Shown here: positions 35,752 to 45,680 of the stretch, in pieces
How positions within the stretch are numbered: the stretch's first letter is position 1
Layout: each line of letters opens with the position of its first letter
Assembly: GCA_963726665.1 (NCBI GenBank)
Contig: CAVSDW010000011.1
Location: 62,001 to 126,000 of the forward strand
DNA from: RPQJ01 sp963726665
GTDB lineage: Bacteria > Pseudomonadota > Gammaproteobacteria > Steroidobacterales > Steroidobacteraceae
Length of the DNA stretch: 64,000 nt
Direction of reading: 5' to 3'
Position numbers and translations under genes: made by a program
The notes under the pieces: generated by a model
The model's database searches: none
What the model was told of the DNA's origin: nothing
The model's input: only the letters and a program-made list of their open reading frames with translations

Positions 35752-36385
35752 ATGACCCAGTTCCGGAAACCCACCCGCACGACGATGCTGATGCTCGCGA
35801 GCGCCGTTCTTCTCGCGCAATACGGCGTCGCTGCCGATGCGCGGGCGCCGCAGTCACAGCATCCGAACCAGCGTGCACACGGCGACTATACCCACCAGAC
35901 GCAGGTTCAACGCACGGCCAGCGGCCACACGCGCAGCGACACCTGGACGAATTCACAGGGCAAGACGGCCAGCCGCAACGCTACTGTCGTCAACGACAAG
36001 GCTCCGGCACGCGCACTCGTGACGTGTGTTGCAGGGACCGCAAGGCCAGCAGGCGACACGCCATGACGTCACGCAGCGCACCGACGCTGGCTACACGCGT
36101 GATTCGACGGCGACGAATGCGCAGGGACAGACGGCTACCCGCAATGCCACTGTCGTGAACGATCCGGCAGCTGGCACCAGGTCCCGGGATGTCACCGCCA
36201 CGGGCTTCAACGGCGGCACGCGCACCATCAACGATGACACGCAGAGAACCAGTGACGGATATTCGCGCCAGACTACGGTCACGCAGGCTGATGGCGATAC
36301 CACGACCCGCAATGTCACGGCGACCTACGACTCGGAGAATCACGTCTGGACCAGGGACGTCAGCGTCGATCACGACGACGAGTGA
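35752..36385 (+). CDS. Secreted tandem-repeat Thr/Arg-rich protein (two frameshifts)
   Basis: About 210 aa after correction, with TCTGGAGG before ATG 35752 and a signal peptide (MLMLASAVLLAQYGVAADA). The mature part is about three imperfect 45-residue repeats built on 'QRT-x-G-x-TR-x-x-T-x-N-x-QG-x-T-A-x-RNATVVND', e.g. GQTATRNATVVNDPAAGTRS. The frame changes near 36003 and 36023, between repeats 1 and 2. Beta-rich, possibly a surface or extracellular protein. Confidence 0.6.
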
Positions 36386-36397
36386 AGGCGATCATCC

Positions 36398-37139
36398 TTG
36401 GCCACGGTGCTGATTCCGCTTCCAAGCGAAGACTTCGATCCGACCGAAGCTGCGGTGCCATGGAAGACGCTTAGGTCTCGGGGACACGCCGTCGTATTCG
36501 CAACGCCCGACGGGAAGCCCGGCAAGGCGGACCCGAAGATCCTGACGGGACAAGGCCTGGGCGTTCTCGCGCCGGTCCTGAAGGCCGATGCAAACGGCCG
36601 CCAGGCCTATGACGAGTTGGCTTCGAGTCCGGAGTTTCTTCATCCGAAGACCTGGGCGGAAACCCAGATCTTCGACGTACAGGGTCTGCTGCTGCCAGGT
36701 GGCAGCGCCCGGCATGAAGCTGTACCTCGAGTCATCGGTACTGCAGGCGCTGGTTGCGTCCGCGTTTGCTGCAGGTCTTCCGGTGGGCGCCATCTGCCAC
36801 GGCGTGGTGCTCGCGGCGCGTTCCCGCGTCGCCGGCGCGCTGTCCGTACTGCACGGCCGGAAGACCACCGCGCTCACGAAGCCGATGGAACTCACCGCGT
36901 GGTCTTTGACCTGCGCCTGGCTGGGGGATTACTACCGCACCTATCCGACGACCGTCGAGGACGAAGTCGCGGCGGCGCTCGCGGCGCCGGGCGATTTCAT
37001 GCGCGGGCCCGTGAGCACGCGGCGGGATTCGCCCGAACACCTCGAGCGCGGTTTCACGGTGAGGGACGGCTCGTATCTATCGGCGCGATGGCCGGGCGAT
37101 GCGCATCGGTTCGGGATCGAGTTCGCGGAGATGCTGTAG
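36398..37139 (+). CDS. DJ-1/PfpI-family (class I glutamine amidotransferase-like) protein (frameshift)
   Basis: About 245 aa. It starts at TTG 36398 (MATVLIPLPSEDFDPTE; GTG 36407 alternative) and continues HAVVFATPDGKPGKADPKIL. The frame breaks at about 36703, within the LLLPGG...APGMKLYLES segment, where roughly two bases appear missing. The second half has GLPVGAICHGVVLAARS with the nucleophilic cysteine. Family members include glyoxalase-III/deglycase and protease-like proteins; activity unknown. Confidence 0.72.
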
Positions 37140-37200
37140 CCGTCAAGGGGCCGCCTTTCGCGAAGCCTCCGACCCCAGGAATGTCGTACTGCTCCCCCAG

Positions 37201-37217
37201 AAAAAAAAAAAAAAAAA
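37201..37217. repeat. A17 mononucleotide tract
   Basis: Seventeen consecutive A residues in a GC-rich genome, in the gap between the DJ-1-like and amidohydrolase genes and directly followed by the small palindrome GACGT-TG-ACGTC. It lacks the GC stem of a terminator. Could be a slippage-prone element or an assembly artefact. Confidence 0.9.
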
Positions 37218-37290
37218 CGACGTTGACGTCGCGACCGCTGGACTGCGATCCTGCGCCGGAGTCCAAACGCTGATGCACGGGTAGTCCGAT

Positions 37291-38627
37291 ATGCGATTGA
37301 GCCTTTTCCCCGTGATTTCCCTGCTGACTACGCTGGCCAGCGGCACTGCATTTGCAGAGGACGTCCAGGGTACGAGTGTGCTGATTGAAAACGTGCGTAT
37401 CTTCGACGGCATGTCGGATCGCTCTCGGCGCCGTCGAACGTGCTGGTGGTGGGCAACGTCATCACCGCGATTTCCGCAAGACCGGTGGCGGCGCCGGCGG
37501 GCGCGACCGACACGGATCCGGGCGGGGGCCGCACGCTGATGCCCGGCCTGATCGACAACCACGTGCACATCTTCATGAGCGCCAGCTCGCAGGCGGAGAT
37601 GATGGATCCCAAGGCACTTTTGCTTCGCTCGAAGCGAAGGCCGCCGAGGAAGCCCGGCTGATGCTGCTGCGTGGATTCACCTCGTTCGGGACATGGGCGG
37701 CCCTGTATTCGGCATCAAGCGGGCAATCGATGAGGCAGAAGAACATCGGGCCACGGATCTATCCAAGTGGCGCGATGATTTCGCAGACGTCCGGACACGG
37801 GGATTTCCGGTTGCCGGAGGATCGCTCCCGCCGTTGGCGGCCAGATGACGGTCGGCGAACTCATGGGCATCGGTTTCATCGCCGACGGTAGGGACGAAGT
37901 GCTGACCGCCACTCGCGAAGATCTGCGTGCCGGCGCGAGCCAGATCAAGGTCATGGCGGGCGGCGGCGCGGCCTCGGCCTACGACCCGCTCGACGTGTCG
38001 CAATACACGCTGGACGAATTGAAGGCTGCCGTCGAAGCGGCGGACGACTGGAACACGTACGTCACCGTACACGCCTATACACCGAGGGCGGTGCGACGGG
38101 CTGTCGAGGCCGGCGCGAAGTGCATAGAGCACGGCCAGCTGCTGGACGAGGCCGACCATACAGTTGCTTGCCGAAAAGGGAATCTGGCTCAGCCTGCAGG
38201 CGCTTGACGAGGCGCCGCCGACTGCGAGCGCGTCGACCAGGGCCAAGAAGCACACGGTCGTCGAGGGCACCGACAACGCCTTCAAGTGGGCGCGCAAGTA
38301 CCATGTCAAGCTTGCATGGGGCACCGACCTGATGTTCTTGCCGGCGCAGATGAAGAACCAGAACTCCGACATCCTGAAGCTGAAACAGTGGATGACGCCT
38401 ACCGAGGCGCTCACCCTGGTGACCCACGACAATGCGCAGCTGCTGGCATTGTCGGGCCCGCGCAACCCCTACCCGGGCAAGCTGGGCGTAATCGAAGTAG
38501 GCGCGCTCGCGGACATGCTGCTCGTTGACGGCGACCCGGTCGCCAATATCGGTCTCGTCGCTGATCCCGAAAGAACTTCGTCGTGATCATGAAAGACGGC
38601 AAGGTTTACAGGAACTCTCTGAATTGA
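37291..38627 (+). pseudogene. Secreted amidohydrolase (imidazolonepropionase-like), multiply frameshifted
   Basis: Signal peptide MRLSLFPVISLLTTLASGTA, then VLIENVRIFDGMSD, GRTLMPGLIDNHVHIF (HxH metal site), ASQIKVMAGGGAASAYDPLD, VHAYTPRAVRRAVEAGAKCI, KLAWGTDLMFLPAQM and ADMLLVDGDPVANIG. At least seven frame changes are needed (about 37414, 37610, 37684, 37737, 37820, 38153, 38572). All conserved blocks survive and substitutions look normal, which suggests sequencing indels; as written the gene cannot be translated whole. Confidence 0.75.
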
Positions 38628-38649
38628 CACATCGGGTGCACGACAGGTC

Positions 38650-41342
38650 ATGAAGCTATTCTCAGGTCTATTCCGCAAGGCTCCGCCTCCTCCGCCGACG
38701 CTGGCGGAGCGCGTCGCCTCGCTGCAGACGTCGCCGGCCGAGGTGGTCGCGAATGCGGCGCTTGGCAGCGACGACGCGAGCCTGCGAGTCGGTGCGATAC
38801 GCCTGCTGCCTGACGGCGATGCGCTGCGACTTCTTGCCGGGCTCGAGGATTCGCCTCGAGGAGCCGCCAATGGAACGCCGTCCGCGGTCCGACAGGCCGC
38901 GTTCGAACGGCTGGCGCAACTCATCGACGAGGGGGCGATCGACCTCGCGGCGTTGTGCAGCGGTCCGGATCGTTGGCCGGAGAAGATCACGGTGGCCTCG
39001 CTGTGCAAGGACTCGGACGTCCTGGGCCAGGGGCTGGCCCGCATCGATGACCCGGCGGTACTCGCGACTCTGGCCGTCGACGGGCCAACCAGCCGGGTGC
39101 GTCAGTCGGCCGCAACAGCAATAGATGACCCGGAGCAGTTGCACGAGGTTCTCCAGCGGGTTCGCGGCAAGGACAAGACGGTCTACAGGATCATCAAGCA
39201 GAAGTGCGATGCGCTCGCGGCCGACGCGTCGGCAGGCCGAGGAATCGGCGCGTGCAGCCATCGAGCTTTGCGAGTCGCTCGAGCAGCACGGCGCCAAGTC
39301 GCACGATCCCCACTACTCCGCGACCCTTGAGGCACTGGCGGCGCGATGGCGCGCCCTGCCCCCGCATTCGGACCCTCAGGTCGAGCAGCGTGGCCGGCTG
39401 GCCGTGGAGCGCTGCCGCGAAGTCATTGCCGAGCACGAACAGGACGTGGCGCGACTGGCCGCCGAACGTGCGGCCGAGCGGGAAGCACGCGAGGCGCGCG
39501 AGCGGGCGCTGGAGGCCGAGCAACGGGCGGCCGCCGAGCAGGCAGAGGCCGATGCGCGGGCGCTGGCGGCGGCGACGGCGGCTCGAGAGGCGGAAGCGCG
39601 TGCCCTGTCCGAGCAGCGGGCTGCGGAGGCGCAGGCCTACAGCGAGATCGGCAGCCTGATCCGGCTCTCCAGCGACGCGTTGCAGCGGGGCAATACGAGA
39701 AAGGCTGCCCGGTTTCGCCAGGGCATCGAGGAAGCAATGAAGTCGGCCCCTGCGGTGCCGCCCTACCTGGTGCGTAACCTCCAGCAGCTCGACGACAGGT
39801 TGAACGAACTCAAGCAGTGGAAGGACTACGTGGTCGCGCCGAAGCGCATCGAGCTGATCGAGGAAATGGAGGCGCTGGCAGGCTCGCAGGAGGACCCCGA
39901 AGCGCTTGCGGAACACGTCCGGGCGCTGCAGCAGGAATGGCGAACGATGAACAAGGGGATCGCGGGCGACGCATCCGCGGATGCGAGAGAGATTCCAGCA
40001 GGCGTATCAGGCCGCATTCAAGCCGTGCCAGGAGTACTTCGCGTCACAGGCCGCCGTCCGGCGGGAGAACCTGGAAGCCCGCAAGCAGGTGCTCGAGCGA
40101 CTGAAAGCCTTCGAAGCGAGCCAGGACGTCGAGCACGGCGACCGTCGCCTGCTGGCGCAGGTGCTGCGGGAGGCGCCGCGGGAGTGGCGAAGCCATTCGC
40201 CGGTGGACCCGGAAGCCAGTCGGCCCGTCGAGATCGAATTCCAGCAGTCCATGGATCGCCTGCGGAAGATCCTGAATTCCTGGTACGAACGCAACGAGGC
40301 GGAGAAGAAGTCCCTCATCGCGCAGGCGCGGCAGTTGTCTGCTGCCGAGGACACGTCTCAGGCCATCGAGGGCGTGAAGCGCCTGCAGGTGTTGTGGAAG
40401 GAGACCGGGCCCGTTTCGCGGGACCAGTCGCAGGCCTTGTGGGATGAATTTCGCACCCTGTGCGACGCGGTCTACAAGCAGCGCGAGCAGGCCTATGCGC
40501 TGCATGCCGCCGGACTGGAGACCGAGAAGGCACGCGCCCTTGCGCTGTGCGACGAGGTCGAACAGGCGAATCGCGAGCCGGCGACGGAGCGGCAATTGGC
40601 CAGCACGAAGATCCGGGAGTGGCAGGCCGCATTCGACGGGCTCGGAGAAATGCCGCGCGCCGACGCCCAGGCCTTGCGGGACCGTTTCCTGAAGGCGATC
40701 TCGCGGTATGAATCCGGACTGGCCGAGCAGGACCTGCGTGATGCCGAGGCCGCCGAGTCCAACCTGCTCGAGGCCGCGCGGCACATCCGGGCGTACGAAC
40801 GCGCCGTAATGACGAAGGCACCAGCGGTGGAGTACGAGACCCTGAGAAACGCGGCCGAAGGATTCATTGCCGGGGTTCGGCGCTGGCCAGTCGGCGGCCT
40901 GCAGATTTTGAAGCAGGCGCTTTCCCGGGCGGACGTTGCATCTGAAACCGACGACGCGGCGCGCGAGAGTGCGCTCCGGATGCTGTGCATTCGCTGCGAA
41001 ATCCACACCGCCACACCGTCGCCACCCGAGGACGAGGAACTGCGGCAGGATTGCCAGATGCGCATGCTGATGGAGGGCCTCGGTCAGGGACGCCGGATGG
41101 ACGACAGCGACTGGGATTCCATGCTGGCGGAGTGGATCGGCATAGGCGCCATCTCACCGGAGATACACGAGGGCCTCGAGCGCAGGTTGATGCGCTGCCT
41201 CGCAAGGAGGCCCGTCAAAGGCCCTCGCGAATCCGCGTTCCTGGACCACGACCGGGGAAACGCGCGCACCGTGCGTGATCCTGGCGAACGCAAAGGGCGC
41301 CGTGATGGACGCGGCCGGCCGGACACCGCAGGGCGACGCTAG
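38650..41342 (+). CDS. DUF349-domain coiled-coil protein (two frameshifts)
   Basis: About 897 aa if joined. It opens MKLFSGLFRKAPPPPPTLAE with an N-terminal HEAT-like region (VRQAAFERLAQLIDEGAIDL). The frame moves near 39225 into a long Ala/Glu/Arg coiled coil (residues ~230-330), and near 39978 into repeated DUF349 helical units (VKRLQVLWKETGPVSRDQSQ; KIREWQAAFDGLGEMPRADA). DUF349 proteins are large, poorly characterised cytoplasmic scaffolds. Start ATG 38650 directly follows the amidohydrolase. Confidence 0.75.
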
Positions 41343-41400
41343 AATTCTTCGACAGTCCACGCGGATTCAGCGCCGCTGGTCATGATCGGGGCTTGTTGGC

Positions 41401-41898
41401 TCAGAACTCGTCCTTGCCGGTCAGTTCTTTCTCCATCCGATCCGCACTGATCGTCACGGCCTCGATCACTTCTTGAAGCAGATCCGAACTCGTGTCCGCC
41501 GGAATCGCGTAGGAAAACACCACCAGATACTCGTCCTGCCCCTGGCTCACCTGCCACGCGCCCATGACCATGCGTACATTCTCCTTGAGGAGGTGATCCG
41601 CAAGTTCGGGCGGCAGGGTACCCTTCGCACGGTTGGCAACCGACCAGACGTCGCGGAACGCGATATCGGCGATTTCCGTCGTCTTCGACGCAATCCAGAC
41701 CCGCTGTGTACGGCCGTCCGGGAGCGTGTAGTTGAGTCGGAAATCACCACCGTCGTCGGTGAATGGGAGGCCCGCAGTCTTGAGAGCTGCATCGACACGC
41801 GGATCCAGGACCGGCGCCGCCGGAGGATCCTGTGCCGCCGCACAAGCAGCCGCACCGGCCAGCACCGCCGCCGCCAGGGTCTGAAAGTGTTTCTTCAC
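41401..41898 (-). CDS. Exported hypothetical protein
   Basis: 165 aa, GTG start. Signal peptide KHFQTLAAAVLAGAAACAAA; the mature part has FRLNYTLPDGRTQRVWIASK and MVMGAWQVSQGQDEYLVVFS. No named family, but the fold suggested is the YbjN/sensory-chaperone-like alpha-beta type. Periplasmic. Confidence 0.65.
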   Translation of the reverse strand: MKKHFQTLAAAVLAGAAACAAAQDPPAAPVLDPRVDAALKTAGLPFTDDGGDFRLNYTLPDGRTQRVWIASKTTEIADIAFRDVWSVANRAKGTLPPELADHLLKENVRMVMGAWQVSQGQDEYLVVFSYAIPADTSSDLLQEVIEAVTISADRMEKELTGKDEF

Positions 41899-41976
41899 GG
41901 CGTATTCCCGGGTTGCCGACCGCTATCTCCGATCATATGCACGCGTCGGCCTTCCCTGCTTGCCACGGCGTTGCTC

Positions 41977-42246
41977 TCAGTAGCGCCTGCGGTCCCGGGG
42001 GGACACGACCACGATGGTGACACTCGTGTCGAGCGGATCGAACAGGATGCGTGCTTCACCTCGCTCCAGCTGGCGCATGACGTCCGCCACCTTGTCCTCG
42101 TGTGAAGCGTCACGTTCCCCGTAGTCCGTTCCCTCGCGCAGCACGAAGGATTCGACCACTCCTCGCAGCGCATCCTCTGAAAGCTCCGTGTACGGGACCA
42201 CGACCGGTAACGGTCGCTCTCGATCATCTTCCCACCAGTCACTCAT
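41977..42246 (-). CDS. yheU: UPF0270 family protein (YheU-like)
   Basis: 89 aa. VVVPYTELSEDALRGVVESF, VLREGTDYGERD and KVADVMRQLERGEARILFD match YheU almost position for position. N-terminus about ten residues longer (MSDWWEDDRERPL) than E. coli YheU. Function unknown. Confidence 0.85.
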   Translation of the reverse strand: MSDWWEDDRERPLPVVVPYTELSEDALRGVVESFVLREGTDYGERDASHEDKVADVMRQLERGEARILFDPLDTSVTIVVVSPRDRRRY

Positions 42247-42389
42247 CTACGACCTTAAGGCCTCATACCCTGAAGAAGCATGTCGACAGCCCCGAAGCCC
42301 TGTCGCAATACAGCCGATCAGGGACACAGAACGCCCAACCGCCCCGAACCCGGCGGGACTGTCACGTTCGCCTCACAGCCGCTCGATCG

Positions 42390-42620
42390 TCAGCCTTCGT
42401 ACTTGAACGACAGCGAAACCCGCGCTCGATACGCGACGACCTTGCCGTCCTCGATCTTCATGTCGAGCTTGCTGATCTCAGCGACGCGCAGGTCACGCAA
42501 GGACCTGGCGGCCGCCTTGATGGCTCTGTTGGCGGCGTCCTCCCAGGACGACTTGCTGGTGCCAATGACCTCGGTGACACGGTAGACGCCGCTATCCGCA
42601 TTGCCTTTCTTCTTCGCCAT
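42390..42620 (-). CDS. Dodecin family protein
   Basis: 76 aa, GGAGGAGA box before ATG 42620. VYRVTEVIGTSKSSWEDAAN, RAIKAAARSLRDLRVAEISK and RARVSLSFKYEG are the dodecin pattern; members form dodecameric flavin stores. The tryptophan that stacks on flavin is present in SSWEDA. Confidence 0.9.
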   Translation of the reverse strand: MAKKKGNADSGVYRVTEVIGTSKSSWEDAANRAIKAAARSLRDLRVAEISKLDMKIEDGKVVAYRARVSLSFKYEG

Positions 42621-42910
42621 GTGTCTTTCTCCTCCGGGCAGAGAGTCACGGACCGGCGGCCCGGGAACTCGCGTCTCCAATCATACGCCCCACCGACGTC
42701 CTCCGTAACGACACCGCACACCCTGCCCGGGGTTGAGCCGAACCGTTGCGGACCGCCGCGGGCCGAGGAACGACCAACGTGGCGTTCGGCAATGACGGGA
42801 AGTACCCGCTATGTATCTGTTGTGAGGGATCCCGAAGATTCGCAGGCAAAGGGCAGCATCGTGAAGGTCGAGAACGTCGAGTGATCTAGGGGCAGGCAAA
42901 TCTGTTTCGC

Positions 42911-43512
42911 ATGAACGTACGACGAACCACCCGCCTACTCGCGTTTGGCCTATCGGGTTTCTGCGCTACCGTGTTTGCTGCCGCCGATGGGTCGCAACTG
43001 CAGTTGCCGATGGGCGCCGACGTCGCGATGCTCGTGTTCGAGGACCTGCAGTGTCCGGATTGCGCGCAGGCCCACCCGAAACTCCTGGAAGCCGCTGCGG
43101 CCGCCAAGGTGCCGCTGGTCATTCATGATTTCCCAATTCCCGCCATGCGTGGGCCTTCCCCGCCGCGGTTCTAGCCCGATATTTCGCCAGGCAGTCACCG
43201 GCACTCGGCGTCGAATTCCGCAGCTTTATCTTCCAGAACCAGCCGAACATCAACCTCGACAACCTGCGTCAGTTCGGCGAGACATTCGCGCAGGACCACC
43301 AGCAGACGCTGCCCGCGGACGTCGATCCCGATGGCACGCTCAAGGCCCAGGTACAGGCAGATTTTGACCTGGGCCGGCAGATTCATCTTGAATATGTCCC
43401 GTTGATCTTCGTAACAGGCGCGGCCGCGGGGCCGTCGAACGCCGTCGAAGTTACCGACCTGGGAAAACTGGACGACGTGATCGCCGGGATGAAGACAGGT
43501 CACGTGCAATAG
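42911..43512 (+). CDS. DsbA-like thioredoxin-fold protein (single-base frameshift)
   Basis: Exported thiol-disulfide protein, about 200 aa: signal peptide to VFAAADG, then MLVFEDLQCPDCAQAHPKLL with a CPDC active site. The frame shifts near 43141 (a base missing in FPIPRHAWAFPAAV, which is the family's W-A-A helix). The rest reads VEFRSFIFQNQPNINLDNLR and LEYVPLIFVTG, whose VP is the cis-proline pair. Ends at TAG 43510-43512. Confidence 0.75.
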
Positions 43513-43703
43513 CAGCGCATCTCGTGGCTGCGGCCCACGTGATGGTCGCGTTCGGGAGACACGGAAGCCCGCGCACGTGCCGCTTCGCGAACCCGGAGCC
43601 GCCAGCGGACAGGCGAAGCCGATCAGGCCTCGCCCGCCGCTGAGCAGCTGCTCACGGGCATTCGCCCCCCCATCCACGGTGAGGTGAGGGGGCCGGGTCA
43701 GGA

Positions 43704-43952
43704 CTACTTGAAGATGCCGAGCGCCTTCAGGATGAAGATCAGCGCAACCGCGCCTACCAGCGCAACCAGGAAGCTCATGATGCCGCCGGCGGGCGCAATG
43801 CCGAGCGCGGAGGCCGCAAACACGCCGAGGAATGAGCCCACGATTCCAACCAGGACGTTCGCGATCAGGCCCATCTGAGCGTTCGTCTTCATAACGATGC
43901 TCGCAAGCCAGCCAACGACGCCGCCGATGATCAAAGTAATGATCCAACCCAT
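43704..43952 (-). CDS. GlsB/YeaQ/YmgE-family stress membrane protein
   Basis: 82 aa, three glycine-rich helices: MGWIITLIIGGVVGWLAS, LIANVLVGIVGSFLGVFAAS and MSFLVALVGAVALIFILKAL. Typical transglycosylase-associated protein family. Small inner-membrane protein, often stress-induced. Confidence 0.9.
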   Translation of the reverse strand: MGWIITLIIGGVVGWLASIVMKTNAQMGLIANVLVGIVGSFLGVFAASALGIAPAGGIMSFLVALVGAVALIFILKALGIFK

Positions 43953-43971
43953 TTTCAGTCTCCCTTTGTTG

Positions 43972-44568
43972 TTAACGCGTCAATTTTCCAGCCATTGCCA
44001 GAATGTCGTCGAGCGGGTTTCCGTCGCCATTGCCATCGGGCATTGAAGCAAGGCCCGGTCCGCCGTCGCTCGCGGAGCCCTGACCGCCACCGAGCATGCC
44101 GCCCAGCACGTCACCGAGTGCCCCGCTGACCGTGCCGCCGCTCCCCTGAGGTGCCGCGGTTGCGCTGTGTTGCTTCGCCAGGTACCCCGCTCCCAGCATG
44201 GCCAGCATCGGCAACATCTTCCTCAGCAGTGCCGGATCAGGTCCGGTCAGGCTGGCAGCGTGTTGCGCCACGGTGCGGCTCGTATCCGCTGAACCAAGGA
44301 CCTGTCCGAGGACGTCATGACCACGACTGGCATTCGTCGGCCGTGGACTCAGCACGTCGTCAAGCAGGTCTCCGCCACCGAGGTCACCGAGCATTCCGGC
44401 GAGGCCTTCGAGGCCCGATGGATGTGCCTGCACCTGGTTCTTGAACCCGCCGAGGATCGCCGGGGTCAGGGCAGCCGCCCCACTCGCCGCCTGCGACTCG
44501 CTGAGACCCAGCTCGCGCGCCACTGACTGGATGCCGCCCATCTCGACGAGAATGTCCAGGATCTGCAC
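43972..44568 (-). CDS. DUF937 (YidB-like) protein
   Basis: 198 aa, GTG 44568 with GGGGAG upstream. ELGLSESQAASGAAALTPAI, then GGFKNQVQAHPSGLEGLAG and LLRKMLPMLAMLGAGYLAKQ match DUF937. The C-terminus is a Gly/Ser/Asp-rich linker ending DDILAMAGKLTR. Cytoplasmic, role unknown; next to GlsB-like and DUF3597 relatives, a common grouping of small stress proteins. Confidence 0.82.
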   Translation of the reverse strand: MQILDILVEMGGIQSVARELGLSESQAASGAAALTPAILGGFKNQVQAHPSGLEGLAGMLGDLGGGDLLDDVLSPRPTNASRGHDVLGQVLGSADTSRTVAQHAASLTGPDPALLRKMLPMLAMLGAGYLAKQHSATAAPQGSGGTVSGALGDVLGGMLGGGQGSASDGGPGLASMPDGNGDGNPLDDILAMAGKLTR

Positions 44569-44593
44569 GACTTTACTCCCCTGGCCCGCGCTG

Positions 44594-44848
44594 TCAGACC
44601 CGCAACTCGCTCGGGATGTTGCCGCCGTCGTCGGCAATCCTCTTCAGCACTGCCTTGTGCAACCATATATTCATCTTCGCTGAGTTGCCCATCAGATCGC
44701 CAGGGCATCCGAGTTCAGTGGCGAGCTCCTTGCGCGCCGCGAAGCTGCTTTTGAGTTCGAACGGCTTGAGCAGGTCCGCGATTGACGTCTTCCAGTCGAG
44801 CTTCTGCGGATTGGCGGCGGCGCCTGTACGCCGACACGTCGGAATCGG
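44594..44848 (-). pseudogene. DUF3597 protein lacking its N-terminus
   Basis: The C-terminal DUF3597 core is present: NPQKLDWKTSIADLLKPFEL, ARKELATELG, AKMNIWLHKAVLKRIADDGG. The usual N-terminus ('MSIFGKI...' and a Pro/Ala linker) is not found in any frame upstream, and no good start codon with a ribosome-binding site precedes the core. The open frame can be extended to 44977 but would overlap the next gene. Confidence 0.55.
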
Positions 44849-44915
44849 CTCCGCAAAAGAGGTTAGATCAGATCGAACTGGGCGGTAACCCGCAGTGTAC
44901 AGAAAGCCCCGAGGC

Positions 44916-45122
44916 TTACCTCTGTGCAGTGTCACGCCGACGCCGGGGCTCGTGAATGTGGCGCAGCCACACGTCAAACGGATCCCAGCCCTGCCGCAAG
45001 TCCGGCGACCGCGGACCGACCGCCGAGCCGGTCTCTGCGCGTGCCGCGAAGCTCACCGCCTCTTTCGGTCGAACACGCTCCAGCCATGAACCCGTCGCCT
45101 TGCTGTTGAGTTTCCAGTTCAT
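44916..45122 (-). CDS. Small hypothetical protein
   Basis: 68 aa, ATG 45122 with GGGAG upstream. NWKLNSKATGSWLERVRPKE, then DLRQGWDPFDVWLRHIHEPR. The ending resembles short proteobacterial hypotheticals. Low information content; could also be a remnant. Confidence 0.45.
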   Translation of the reverse strand: MNWKLNSKATGSWLERVRPKEAVSFAARAETGSAVGPRSPDLRQGWDPFDVWLRHIHEPRRRRDTAQR

Positions 45123-45282
45123 GATGTCTCCCGCGGACTCCGGCACTGATTGCGCCTGTTCGAATTCCCCGAAGCGTATGGTCAGGGCGGTGGCGGCGGT
45201 GTGTCTATCGCAAACACTTGCGCGTCCCGATAGATCTTTCTATCAGCGACCAGCGTCCGCGCGGCAAAATTGCGGGCCCGTT

Positions 45283-45596
45283 CTAGACCAGCACGCCCCG
45301 CTTTTGCATCGCGAGAGAATGGACGCACGGCGCAAGTGCGATCACGAAAATCACCGCGGTGAAAGCCACCGAACCCGCGTCCCCAGCCACCTCCAGTCCA
45401 ACCGACAAACCATAGTTGTAAAAGCTGGTCACGGAGAGCGCGACCAGCGAGGCGAGGAACACAGGGACGGCGAGCCGCTTCCGAAGCAGCACGAGCAGTG
45501 CTCCGAGAACGCCGCCCCAGAAGGCAATCGCCAGGCCGCGACCACCCACAGGTGCCAGGGCGCCCGTACGGGTGGGCTCTCGCAGGATTCATTCAT
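45283..45596 (-). CDS. Small membrane protein (frameshift)
   Basis: About 104 aa when joined across a shift near 45535. N-terminal MNESCESPPVRAPWHLWVVA, then GLAIAFWGGVLGALLVLL, PVFLASLVALSVTSFYNYGL and FTAVIFVIALAPCVHSLAMQ: four hydrophobic helices. Resembles small proteins annotated as putative sugar transporters. The indel lies in helix 1. Confidence 0.55.
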
Positions 45597-45680
45597 CGCG
45601 TCAATTTCCCGCGCCAGCGGGCCGGACATATGCGGCTGCACGGAACTAATATAACCTGCGCTGATGCCTGACATCCGACG

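Noticed and set aside
37201..37232. A17 tract plus small palindrome as a minus-strand terminator
   Set aside because: On the minus strand the palindrome GACGT-TG-ACGTC precedes a T-run, but the stem is only five base pairs and no minus-strand gene ends there.
42793..42885. Thirty-codon open frame MTGSTRYVSVV... between the dodecin and DsbA-like genes
   Set aside because: No ribosome-binding site, too short, no family resemblance; the 42621-42910 gap otherwise shows nothing.
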